From NCBI GenBank assembly GCA_017522185.1, contig JAFWZZ010000026.1:1-43084 (forward strand): a stretch of DNA of 43,084 bases. Reading direction: 5' to 3'. This document shows, piece by piece, positions 30,529-40,100 of this stretch (positions are counted from its first letter, which is position 1; every line of letters begins with the position of its first letter). The DNA is from Bacillota bacterium. GTDB lineage: Bacteria > Bacillota > Clostridia > Peptostreptococcales > Anaerovoracaceae. The translations under genes and the position numbers were made by a program. The notes beneath the pieces are model-generated. The model did not search any database and had not been told where the DNA came from. It worked only from the letters and a program-made list of their open reading frames with translations.

Positions 30529-31536
30529 TTATACTTTCTTAATATTATATCCTGCTGATTTCAGCATTCTGTTCATAACGGAGAACCCGATACCTTCTTC
30601 CGGCATAGCCGCAGCCAGAATTACATCTGCGTCAGCCTTATCCGCTTCGCGAAGCTGCGCAAAGAATTTCTGTGCAGCTGTACGCTGATCTGTACCATCA
30701 AAGAGCAGCGCAACGACTTTCTCGCCCCGTTCTTCTCTAAGAATCTTCTCTTCGATGATGGCAGCTCTCACATCGTCCGGGTCACCCTCAAAGACCAGCA
30801 TCGGCGCGTTTGGCGCATAATGCTTATATTTCATGCCCGGAGATTTCGGTGCAAATTCCGCATCGCCCCTCTCTTCCGGACGCTGATTCAATGTAGGGTC
30901 TACTAAAACAACCTTACCCAAAACAGCCTCAACATCCTGCTTTGTGATAATGCCGGGTCTTAGGATCATCGGCCTTTCCCCAGTCATATCGATGACCGTA
31001 GACTCAATTCCCACCTGACAGTCATTGCTGCAGATGATAGCATCCACTCTGCCGTCTAAATCGTCTACCACATGCTGTGCCACGGTCGGACTCGGTTTTC
31101 CAGACAGGTTTGCACTCGGTGCCGCAATAGGGCATCCGGATTTCGCAATCAGTTCCAGGGCTACCAGATGATCCGGCATGCGGATTCCTACCGTATCCAG
31201 ACCTCCTGTTGTGGTATCAGGAATCATCGGTTTGCGAGGCACAATCATCGTCAGTGGCCCCGGCCAGAAAGCATCCATCATCTTTTCCATGTCTTCCGTA
31301 ATATACGGTGTCAGTCTGACAAAGTCCTCTCTGGACGCGATGTGGACAATCATCGGATTATCGGAAGGTCTGCCCTTTGCGGCATAAACCTTGCCTACTG
31401 CTTCTGCGTTTAACGCATCGGCACCTAGACCGTAAACCGTCTCCGTCGGGAACGCCACCAGCTTGCCCTCAGCAATGAGCTTGGCCGCCAATTCGATGTT
31501 TTCAGTTGTATCGGGTAATAGTTTTGTGTTTAGCAT
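30529..31536 (-). CDS. ywlC: Threonylcarbamoyl-AMP synthase (Sua5/YwlC type)
   Basis: A 335-residue two-domain Sua5: the YrdC domain (KLVAFPTETVYGLGADA, KGRPSDNPMIVHI, SANLSGKPSPT) and a C-terminal Sua5 domain (SPGMKYKHYAPNAPM linker, then alpha/beta). It makes threonylcarbamoyl-AMP for t6A37 of ANN-decoding tRNAs. It lies between prfA and rpiB, the standard Firmicutes order. Palindromic copy B lies 24 bp upstream of its start. Confidence 0.95.
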   Translation of the reverse strand: MLNTKLLPDTTENIELAAKLIAEGKLVAFPTETVYGLGADALNAEAVGKVYAAKGRPSDNPMIVHIASREDFVRLTPYITEDMEKMMDAFWPGPLTMIVPRKPMIPDTTTGGLDTVGIRMPDHLVALELIAKSGCPIAAPSANLSGKPSPTVAQHVVDDLDGRVDAIICSNDCQVGIESTVIDMTGERPMILRPGIITKQDVEAVLGKVVLVDPTLNQRPEERGDAEFAPKSPGMKYKHYAPNAPMLVFEGDPDDVRAAIIEEKILREERGEKVVALLFDGTDQRTAAQKFFAQLREADKADADVILAAAMPEEGIGFSVMNRMLKSAGYNIKKV

Positions 31537-31560
31537 CTTTATCTCGCTCCTCTAACGCAG

Positions 31561-31667
31561 GGAAATTTTCGTAGTACACAGGTTTGTGGAAGTCTTGCGA
31601 GTGCGCGTACACATAGTACGTAATCGAGCAAGGCTGAAAGCAAACCAAAGTAATACGGAAATTTAAC
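31561..31667 (-). repeat. Foldable intercistronic element, copy B (between prfA and ywlC)
   Basis: It is homologous to 29324-29433. The conserved parts are GGAAATTTT, CACAGGTTTG, GAGTGCGCG, GTACGTAATCGA and AATACGGAAATTTAAC; the inner helix is AGTCTTGC with GCAAGGCT. It begins 3 bp past the prfA stop codon. An imperfect hairpin of about 100 nt can form with a conserved internal loop. The position immediately after one stop codon and before the next gene on the same strand is the same as in copy A. Confidence 0.75.
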
Positions 31668-31670
31668 AAG

Positions 31671-32735
31671 TTAGAAGTTTTTCATCTTTTCAGCCTGATC
31701 GTGTGTGATTAAGCCATCGATAATTTCATCTAAATCACCATCCAGGATTGCATTCAGCTTATACAGTGTTAAGTTGATTCTGTGTTCGGAAACACGACCC
31801 TGTGGGAAGTTGTATGTTCTGATACGTTCGGAACGGTCACCGGAACCTACCTGGCTCTTACGTGCTTCAGAAATTTCCTTGTTCTGTTCCTGTAACATCA
31901 GGTCATATAATCTTGCCTTCAGTACCTTGAAAGCCTTTTCTTTGTTCTTAATCTGGGACTTTTCGTCCTGACAGGTTACAACCAGACCAGTTGGTTCGTG
32001 AGTCAGACGAACAGCGGAGTCAGTTGTGTTTACGCACTGACCGCCGTTACCGGATGCACGGTATACGTCTACACGAACGTCGTTTGGATTCAGGTCAACT
32101 TCTACGTCGTCAACTTCTGGCAATACAGCGATTGTTGCTGCGGAAGTGTGTACACGGCCAGCAGATTCTGTTTCCGGTACACGCTGTACTCTGTGTACAC
32201 CGGATTCATACTTCAGTCTGGAGTACGCACCCTTACCCTTGATGATAACAACAGCTTCCTTGATACCGCCGATACCTGTATCGTTGATATCCATGATTTC
32301 TGTCTTCCATCTGTTTCTTTCTGCATAACGCAGGTACATTCTTAATAAGTCCTGACCAAACAGTGCAGCTTCGTCACCACCTGTACCTGCACGAACTTCT
32401 AAGATTACGTTCTTTTCATCGTTAGGGTCCTTTGGCAGTAACAGAACTTTCAGTTCAGCTTCGAATACTTCAACTGCTTCTTCCAGCTCGTTGATTTCCA
32501 TCTTCGCCAGGTCTCTCATTTCTTCGTCGGATTCCATTTCCAGGATTTCCTTCGCATCTCTCAGGCCATCCTTTGCCTTCTTGTATTCTTCGTACTTCTT
32601 TACGATTGGTTCCATTTCGCCCATATCCTTGATATACTTCTGCCAAACCGGCTGGTTGGCAATGATTTCAGGATCGGATACTTTCATGGACATTTCTTCG
32701 TATTTTTCTACAATAAAATCCAGTTTATCAAACAT
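31671..32735 (-). CDS. prfA: Peptide chain release factor 1
   Basis: A 354-residue RF1 with the GGQ motif in [18 protein letters not shown]; Cys follows GGQ where His is common. The stop-codon tripeptide region is [14 protein letters not shown] (PET, of the RF1 PxT type, not the RF2 SPF type), so it should read UAA and UAG. The length is standard. It starts the run leading to ywlC, rpiB, upp and tyrS. Confidence 0.96.
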   Translation of the reverse strand: MFDKLDFIVEKYEEMSMKVSDPEIIANQPVWQKYIKDMGEMEPIVKKYEEYKKAKDGLRDAKEILEMESDEEMRDLAKMEINELEEAVEVFEAELKVLLLPKDPNDEKNVILEVRAGTGGDEAALFGQDLLRMYLRYAERNRWKTEIMDINDTGIGGIKEAVVIIKGKGAYSRLKYESGVHRVQRVPETESAGRVHTSAATIAVLPEVDDVEVDLNPNDVRVDVYRASGNGGQCVNTTDSAVRLTHEPTGLVVTCQDEKSQIKNKEKAFKVLKARLYDLMLQEQNKEISEARKSQVGSGDRSERIRTYNFPQGRVSEHRINLTLYKLNAILDGDLDEIIDGLITHDQAEKMKNF

Positions 32736-32832
32736 AAAAAATCTCCTCGTTTTTTAAAAAATTACATATCTACCTAATGTTATATTGTATCACAAATTGT
32801 TCCAAGAAAAAACCGAATTTCCCTGGAATCAC

Positions 32833-32878
32833 AAAAAAACCTGTACTTTTGAGCATTTCTGTCTCAAAGGTACAGGTT
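32833..32878 (-). terminator. Terminator of the pilus operon
   Basis: AACCTGTAC pairs with GTACAGGTT around an inner TTTGAG/CTCAAA stem. A T-run follows on the minus strand, directly after the last sortase gene. Confidence 0.85.
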
Positions 32879-32882
32879 ATTC

Positions 32883-33476
32883 TTATCTTGTATGCATACA
32901 GCGCACGGCAATTCTCTTCGTGATGCTGCTGTCACAGGTAAACAGGGTTAAATCCCATTCTCCTGCTTTCATTTCTTCCACATCTTCCGGTTCTAAAACC
33001 TCAATAGATACCACTTCGTAGGAAAACTTATTCCCTGATGCATCAGTAAACAAAACTTTGTCATAAAGGTCAAGACTTGTCAACTGTCCGAAGTGGGCGT
33101 CATAGTTGTGGGCTGCAATAATCAAATCACCCTTATAGGCTGACCCACTATAGCGGCAAGGTGCGATACGAAGCTTATCATACTCCCAGTCGCTGATGAC
33201 CGGCAACTTTCTTTCAATGGATGGAATTTCTAAAATTCCGATGCAAAGCTCCCCGTCAATTTCCACAGTAGGCATCTCCATGTCCGGATTCAACACATAA
33301 TCCGGAATATAATAACAATCCATTGCACCGATTTGTGATTCCATCTGCGCCAGTAGTGCCTGTGCATTTTTCTCTGCACGGTACGCCTGCAGAATGGTCA
33401 CAACGGAAAGGATTATGGCCGCTGCAATGAGTAAAATCCCAATAGAGATAAAGATTTTCCCCACTTTAGCCTTCAT
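32883..33476 (-). CDS. Second sortase of the pilus locus
   Basis: A 197-residue transpeptidase with one N-terminal membrane segment (about 8-30). Catalytic residues are His123 (IIAAHNYDAHF), Cys181 (TLFTCDSS) and Arg188 (TKRIAVRC). It ends 9 residues after the Arg and lacks the C-terminal membrane segment of class C enzymes. The class is unclear (closer to B/D/E than C). As the last gene of the pilus operon it probably attaches the finished pilus to the cell wall or handles the minor pilin (inference). The start overlaps the minor pilin gene by 11 bp. Confidence 0.85.
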   Translation of the reverse strand: MKAKVGKIFISIGILLIAAAIILSVVTILQAYRAEKNAQALLAQMESQIGAMDCYYIPDYVLNPDMEMPTVEIDGELCIGILEIPSIERKLPVISDWEYDKLRIAPCRYSGSAYKGDLIIAAHNYDAHFGQLTSLDLYDKVLFTDASGNKFSYEVVSIEVLEPEDVEEMKAGEWDLTLFTCDSSITKRIAVRCMHTR

Positions 33477-34452
33477 AGTCAGCCCTCCGTTTCACCAGCA
33501 GTCCAACCACAACAAAAGCCAGGCCTATTGCGAACATGATCAGCGCAACCGGCCACAACTGCCCGGTTAACGGTAAATAATCATCAGGCTCTTCCCCCGG
33601 TGTAGATGGAGTTGTTGGACCTTCTTCCTCAGAAATACTGCCCTTTTTCGTGTTGGTAATAATAAAGGTATGCCCTTCTTTTGTTACCGTTGCAGTATAA
33701 GATGAAACTTCACGTTCGACAACATTCCAGCTGTGGTTCGTTGGCAGCTTTTCCCAAATATGCTTCCACTGATCATCCTCGTTCAGTTTTACTGTATCAT
33801 ATACCTTTCCATCTTTTAATAAATCCACCTTTATTTCCCTCGGGCGGTTTTCTCCCTCACCATCCTTCCAGATTTTCAGCACTTTATAGCTTTCATATAT
33901 TGGGTTCGGATTTTCTGGTAGCATTTCAACTTCTTTCTTTGGCTTTACCACCAATTCATACTGATATGCCTTGGAAGACGAATCATAAGCGGGAACTGTC
34001 ATCAAAATCGGCTCACACTGGTACACCAGTTCACCCTGAATGTGACGGTAACCTATGATTAAGTAAGCACCACACGTCAACGAATCAAAAGTACATCTTC
34101 CATCCTGGTCAGTCTGTTTGTGACTATCCTGCATAAGACCATCTCTCAAAATGTATCCCTGCAAAGCAGTTGCTGTTCCCCTTCGTTCTGTTGCGGTTTC
34201 GCTGTTTAAGTTCACAGGATAATCTACATAAGGGGTTCGAATAATTAATCTGCCATTCTCATCCATATCTGCAATATGATACAGGTCAAACGCAGCTCCA
34301 ACTAAGGCTTCGTCATTCTCCCAGTATGAAATCGTTACCGTTGCAGGTTTATGGAGATTCACCTTCTCGGCTGCCAGGCCTTTCTGCGGAAATAAGCATA
34401 TGATAAAAATGGAGATTATAAATAAAATAGTATATTTTTTAACGCTTGTCAC
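33466..34452 (-). CDS. Minor pilin with Cna-B domain and LPLTG signal
   Basis: A 328-residue protein with a signal peptide (about 1-27), an N-terminal SpaA-like domain (VTISYWENDEALVGAAFDLY), a Cna-B-like domain (YKVLKIWKDGEGENRPREIK onward), a Pro/Glu spacer and the sorting signal LPLTG (293-297), a membrane segment and KRRADYEG. The layout fits a basal or minor pilin. It is read with an ATGA overlap after the class C sortase gene. Confidence 0.85.
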   Translation of the reverse strand: MTSVKKYTILFIISIFIICLFPQKGLAAEKVNLHKPATVTISYWENDEALVGAAFDLYHIADMDENGRLIIRTPYVDYPVNLNSETATERRGTATALQGYILRDGLMQDSHKQTDQDGRCTFDSLTCGAYLIIGYRHIQGELVYQCEPILMTVPAYDSSSKAYQYELVVKPKKEVEMLPENPNPIYESYKVLKIWKDGEGENRPREIKVDLLKDGKVYDTVKLNEDDQWKHIWEKLPTNHSWNVVEREVSSYTATVTKEGHTFIITNTKKGSISEEEGPTTPSTPGEEPDDYLPLTGQLWPVALIMFAIGLAFVVVGLLVKRRADYEG

Positions 34453-35297
34453 ACCTTCTCCTTCCTCTCTTTCCTTTTGGGTCGAAGCAAAATAATTAAT
34501 GCAAATAATAGCAACGGAATCGCAATAATCGGTGCAATTACAAATGGTTCAATCTGCATAGCGTCAGAATGTACTCTTGCTAAATCCGCAGTGCTCAGAT
34601 TCTCAATACGATGTCCCCGTAGCATTAGTCTGTGAGAGTTCACTCCGTAAGGGGTGCAGGTCATTAAAGTGCAATAATCCTTTCCTTTGACACGATATAG
34701 TGGCTTTGTATCACCTGGCTCTACAATGAGAATCTTGTCAATTTCATAAGTCAACACTTCATTCAAAACGCGAAGCATGAACACATCCCCTTCTCTCAGC
34801 TGATCCAAATTAGTAAACAGCTTTGCAGAAGGCAATCCACGATGACCAGAAATAACACAATGGTTACCCTTTCCTCCAGTAGGCAAATTGGTCCATTCAA
34901 GATGGCCAATAGCAACCTGAAGCACATCTTCCGGTGTCCCATGATAAATTGGCAGAGACACCCTGATATCCGGGATTTCTACAGTTCCCATAATACCACT
35001 CTCATTTACAGATAGTGCATTTTTGTATTCTGTCTCCATATCCTTGGGTAATGCCATCCCTTGTGGAAATTGATTCAGCTTTTTATTAAAGTTTTTCGCT
35101 TCATCCCATAGTCTCTGATATTCTTCTTCATCTAATTCCGTCACAAATTCGGCATAATGCGCCACTGCTTTAGACTGATGCTTACTATTCCACCAATTGC
35201 TGATGGTTGGATACAATAGCAAGGACAATCCTGCAGCTAACATCATTATGAGCAAAAAAGTCGATAAAGAAAAGGACTTTTTTTTCTGTTTATTCAT
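34449..35297 (-). CDS. Class C (pilin-polymerizing) sortase
   Basis: A 282-residue sortase with both N-terminal (about 12-30) and C-terminal (about 252-271) membrane segments, the class C build. Catalytic residues are His152 (VISGHRGLP), Cys214 (LMTCTPYGVNSHR) and Arg223. The usual DPW/DPF lid motif is not obvious; NWW at 34-36 is the nearest candidate. It joins pilin subunits through LPXTG Thr and a pilin Lys. It sits between the major and minor pilin genes, behind a hairpin at 35325-35358. Confidence 0.93.
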   Translation of the reverse strand: MNKQKKKSFSLSTFLLIMMLAAGLSLLLYPTISNWWNSKHQSKAVAHYAEFVTELDEEEYQRLWDEAKNFNKKLNQFPQGMALPKDMETEYKNALSVNESGIMGTVEIPDIRVSLPIYHGTPEDVLQVAIGHLEWTNLPTGGKGNHCVISGHRGLPSAKLFTNLDQLREGDVFMLRVLNEVLTYEIDKILIVEPGDTKPLYRVKGKDYCTLMTCTPYGVNSHRLMLRGHRIENLSTADLARVHSDAMQIEPFVIAPIIAIPLLLFALIILLRPKRKERKEKV

Positions 35298-35324
35298 TAG
35301 GCCTCTCCTTGATATTGTAAATAC

Positions 35325-35358
35325 CGGAAAACGAGGGAGATCTCTCCCCCGCTTTCCG
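35325..35358 (-). promoter_or_regulatory. Intercistronic hairpin between the major pilin and sortase genes
   Basis: CGGAAA...TTTCCG with an inner GGGAGA/TCTCCC stem and no T-run. It could stabilise the upstream pilin mRNA or reduce readthrough into the sortase gene, which would fit the different amounts of product needed. Confidence 0.55.
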
Positions 35359-35387
35359 TTCTTATCATAACAGCTTATATCTTTCTG

Positions 35388-37178
35388 CTATCTGTTCATA
35401 GCCATACGCTTCTTTGTAATTAATAATACGATTGCACACAATACTAATGCACCGCCACCTAAATACAGGATGGTTGTACCCATTCCACCAGTAGATGGTA
35501 AAGTGGAACCCTTAGAGTTACGCACGCCAACTGTTGAACTGGATCCCTGTGTTCTTGTATCCACCTTATACTCTACGGTAGCGGAAAACTCGCCATTCGC
35601 TTCATGATACGTAGGCAGGATTTCAATCTGTACAGGTGTATCTAATAAGTTATAACCATCGTTGGTCTTTGTTTCTTCTAAATAGTACAGACCACTGTCT
35701 AAGCCCTTTAAGTTGATGGCACCGTTTTCATCAGTATCTAAAACAGAAGCCTCTTCACGCTCAGTCGTAAATCCATATACTAAGCCCAAGTCATCTTCAT
35801 CTACAACTCTGCCGTTAATCGACGTGCCGGCAGTAATCATTTCTTCTGTTACAACCTTCGCATAATGATATACAGTCTCGTCACCGGAAGTGTCTCTATC
35901 ATATAAGATGAATTCTACGCCTTCCAGCTTTAAGGTTTCATTTGCAGCATCAAACTTGTCGATATCGATTTTGAATGTGAAGACGGAGGCCTTATCAGAT
36001 ACAGTTGTACCTGTACCTTCTCCGTTTGGATTGTTGTCATATTCTACTTTAACAACATTGGAGTTTTCATCTTTGATTAACGCATCTCTTGTCAGAACTG
36101 CACTATATTTTACAATAATCTTCTGACTAGGCAGAATCTGTGGATAAGTCTTGTATAAATCCACGATTTCTAAAGAGAACACAGTCGGCTGTCCGTCAAC
36201 CGTTGCTGGGGTTGGGAATATAATTCCATTCTTTTCCAGGCTCAGGCTATCATTGGTGTCATCGCCATCTGTTACATCCATAATGGTGTATGCAGGAGTG
36301 CCATTTGCATTTTCAATATAAACCTGCTCGATTCTGTTAAATCTTAAACCTCCTGACATTGTATCGATGAATTTGTAGTTATATTCATCGTAACTTTCTA
36401 AGTTATTTGGTAATTTGCCTTCCCACTTGAAATACAATATATCATTAGTGTTTGCATCTTCTGTATCTGTAAAAGTACCGCCTAAGGTGTCATTTACAGT
36501 CTTCTGAACAGCAACGCCTTCACCCTTTACAGAGATATCTGCAGATTTTACAACACGCATGATATACTTGGTATAAAAGTCTCCCTCTCCCAGGTTGCTA
36601 TTCTTATCTCTATCCTTAATTAAGTAGTAACCTGCGTGCAGACCGTCCAGCATATAGCCTTTTGTAGCAACATCCTGAATAATCTTTGTAGTCTGCTGGT
36701 CTACAGAACTTGCAGGACTTCCTAAAAAAGCATGTGTCTGTCCATCAGAGTTTACCTTACCTACAACTTCTGCAAATCTGTCTAAAATGTTGGAGTCATT
36801 TGGAACAGTCCCTAAAATGGTTGCGACTTCATTCGCCTGCTTGTCGGTTGTAATCGTAGCCACTGTAGAGAAAATCTGCTTCAGTGTAGTGGTGCCGGTG
36901 GTTGTTTTAATAACCTTTTCATCACTAAGTAAAGCTTCTACCAATCTGGCTGAATCAGATACAGAAGCCCCCCACTCTACATTGGATAAGGTTGTACCAT
37001 CAGAGGATAAGTCCCCAGTAAAAATCTGATATGCATCATACACGTGGTTTTCCGCGTCATTCTTAACGAAAACCTCATATGGTCCTGTTGTGTCTTCCGC
37101 AAATGCTGTTGGCACGGCTAGGGATAAAACCATAGCAAGTGTTACAAGCAATGCTAAAAATTTCTTTGTTGTCTTCAT
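35388..37178 (-). CDS. Major pilin with isopeptide-forming domains, LPSTG
   Basis: A 596-residue shaft pilin: signal peptide (about 1-27), a D1-like N-terminal domain with VFVKNDAENHVYDAYQIF, a middle fimbrial isopeptide-forming domain (VQKTVNDTLGGTFTDTEDA onward), a C-terminal SpaA/Cna-B domain with the E-box-like LYYLEETKTNDGYNLL, and LPSTG (560-564) with membrane segment and KKR tail. DLYKTYPQIL contains a candidate pilin-motif Lys. Its start overlaps the tip adhesin stop as ATGA. Confidence 0.92.
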   Translation of the reverse strand: MKTTKKFLALLVTLAMVLSLAVPTAFAEDTTGPYEVFVKNDAENHVYDAYQIFTGDLSSDGTTLSNVEWGASVSDSARLVEALLSDEKVIKTTTGTTTLKQIFSTVATITTDKQANEVATILGTVPNDSNILDRFAEVVGKVNSDGQTHAFLGSPASSVDQQTTKIIQDVATKGYMLDGLHAGYYLIKDRDKNSNLGEGDFYTKYIMRVVKSADISVKGEGVAVQKTVNDTLGGTFTDTEDANTNDILYFKWEGKLPNNLESYDEYNYKFIDTMSGGLRFNRIEQVYIENANGTPAYTIMDVTDGDDTNDSLSLEKNGIIFPTPATVDGQPTVFSLEIVDLYKTYPQILPSQKIIVKYSAVLTRDALIKDENSNVVKVEYDNNPNGEGTGTTVSDKASVFTFKIDIDKFDAANETLKLEGVEFILYDRDTSGDETVYHYAKVVTEEMITAGTSINGRVVDEDDLGLVYGFTTEREEASVLDTDENGAINLKGLDSGLYYLEETKTNDGYNLLDTPVQIEILPTYHEANGEFSATVEYKVDTRTQGSSSTVGVRNSKGSTLPSTGGMGTTILYLGGGALVLCAIVLLITKKRMAMNR

Positions 37179-40100
37179 TTTGAAAGTCTCCTTTCCTTCA
37201 TAGAATATTGATATCTATACAATAAGCCGAACCCTGCGAAAAGAATCATAATAAGTCCGCCTATGGTATACAAATAGGTTCCCGTTCCCCCGGTTGCCGG
37301 CAGCTCATGAACAAAGCCCCAGCGATAATCATTGATTACGGTTACTTCATAAGTATCCGGATTCCCAGGAATAATTTTTACTTCTCCGTAACTTGGAATC
37401 CAGTCCTGGGTGTTCCAGGATTCCTCCACGGTATAGGCAATAACATTACCAGCCTCATCAGTATACGGAAGTCCTCTAAAAGTATCCTGCCAGTTGTTTT
37501 TTAAACTTAACGTTACAGTTCTGCCAGTGTCCTTTCCATTAGCAAGCAGCTTCATAGTAACCTTTTCCTGCTCGTAAATGGCTTTTGTCGCTTCCGTAAT
37601 ACCCAGATTCCAGGACTTATACACCTTCAGCGAAGTTTCGTCCTTGAGCGGTGTATTCGTTACTTCATATACAAAGTTCTCAACTGCTACAGATGTCGAT
37701 TCTTCAACCATTACCTTCGGGTTGAAGGTCAGCGCAGATCCAGTGGACGTACCAACAGAGCCTCTGCCATCGCTTTTAATCCCGGTAAAGTAGTACTGGC
37801 TGCCGTTTTTATAGGAGAGTCTGACGCCTCCGTTTACTTCGGATATTACAATCGTCTGATTATTTGACGTGCCTGCCATAGGATAAATGTAACGATTGCT
37901 ACTGCTCCATGCAGAATGGTTATAGGTCATAGACTGACCGGCTCCATTAGTCAGCTTCATCCCTCCATTCACGCTTGATACAGCCCAAATTGCCAGATTT
38001 GAGCTCTTTGCCTCCTCTTCATCTAACCATTCAAACTGGTTAATACTGGAACCTTTGCTGGCCAGATATCCACTGGAAGTCTTCAGCAGATAAGTCTTCC
38101 CTGCTTCCAGCGATGTCGCATCCTGCCAGTGGGTGTTCTTCAAGTCTACGGTTTCAACTCTGCGAATGGTTCCATGATAGCCCTCGGTATATCCTTCTTC
38201 GACACCATATTGAATTGGTGTCACGCCATCCTCCGCATACTTTGGCATATTCGTCCAAACATACTTCCAATCATTTTCTTCACTAAGCTGAATCTCTCGA
38301 AGTCTTCGGACTGTTCCATCGGAATCTGTAACCGTTAAATATACAGTAACCACTTCGCCTTCATGGTTTTTATTGTCTGCCCATTTCTTTGTTACTTCAA
38401 TAGAAGTTGTCTCTTCTACCCATTCCGGTGCATTGGTTGCCACGATATATGCCTGCTGCGTTTCTTCATCAATACGGAATCCGTGAACCGTGAATCCCTG
38501 AGATACTGCCTGCTCTGCCTCATCAATGATTTTCACACTATAGGATGCCACCCCACGTTTGTCGAGCGACAGGCAGATGATACCGTTTGGTCTGCTATAT
38601 TCGTCCGCATCCGGCGGCTTGGTTTCTTTGATGTAATATGTATTCCCGGCACCGAAGCCCCAAATGGTGGCCTTTCCTTTTTCTACCGTTACGGTACTAA
38701 TCGCTGGATCACCATTATTATGAGATTCCTTGCTCGTCCACAATTCTGCCGGAATTGTACACGCCTCATCTCTATAAAATGTAAACTGTGCACCATTCAA
38801 TGCTTCTTGTGTCAGAACATCTTCCTTTTGAAGATTCAACCCAAAGCGAGGTGCCAAATTGAAATAAATTGCACAGTTTGACTGAGAGCTTCCTCGTTCT
38901 AAGTAGAGGATAGTAAGAACATGTTCTCCACTATCGATTCCACTAACGCTTCCGGTTTGTTTTCCATCAACGGTAACAACACCTGTTGCAAAGTTGATAT
39001 CGCCGCTCTGCACACCATGAATACCACCAATGTCCAAAACTAAGTTTCCATCGATTAAAATCCAAACGTCATCGTCTCCAGAAAACTGGAAGTGCATATC
39101 CTTTCCATAAACGTCTTGATTGCCATAATTTCCAGATGCATCTCTCGTTCCCGGTGCTTCCGGCAGATAGAAGTTCACATCTGTTCTCATCCCGAACCAG
39201 AAGTTTGTTGCAACATGGTTTGTCGCGCTGCCACTCCCGTTATACTTTGCGTCATAAGTATAATGGTCTCTTCTCACATATTCAGAGTTCACTCCGTCAT
39301 ACTTATACGTAATCACATCTTTTCCATTTGTATTTACATAAGGCGAATTCAACGGAACAAAGTCCGAATATTTGCCCACACCAGTCCCTGAAGAATTGGC
39401 TGAATCAGAGGTTCTTGCCAGATATTCATATACATAGAACCGCTCATCTTTTTGGTTATATGACGCTGCATTTAAGCTGGAGTCATAGTAATAATAGCCA
39501 TAATGTTCACTATTTGGGTCAGTCATCAGCTGAAACAGATGATCTCCGGTTCCCAAATATTCCTTACCAATAATGCCTTCCCCGGTCTCCGGATTGTAGG
39601 AATTATCAGTGTTAAATAAAATTTCTTCCAACTCTTTATAATGCAAGCCACTCGTTACATCGTCATGGCTTGTATTCTGATCATTGGTACTGGATGGATA
39701 TGAAATTCTTCCATTTCCATCCCAGTCACGGAAAATATAATTCAATGTCGCTGCATTATCATATTTAACCTTGCCACTATTTCTCAAAGTCCAGGTTTCA
39801 GAATGACTACTGTCACTAATATTAACATTGGTTGCATCAGTCGACATTACATTAAACAGTACGCCATAATCAAATACCTTTGTTGTAATAAAGTCTTTTG
39901 TGCTAACCGTATCTGCAACGTCTACATTGTAAACCCCAACATCATAAGATGTTGCACGCCAATCGGCATAAAAAACTAAATCTTCCGTTATCGTAACTTC
40001 ACTACCTGGCGCATAGTACTTGCCGTTTTTTACGTCATACCAGCCACGCAGCGTATAATCATATTTTGACGGAGAGTCCCAGGCTGTTGGAAGTATAAAA

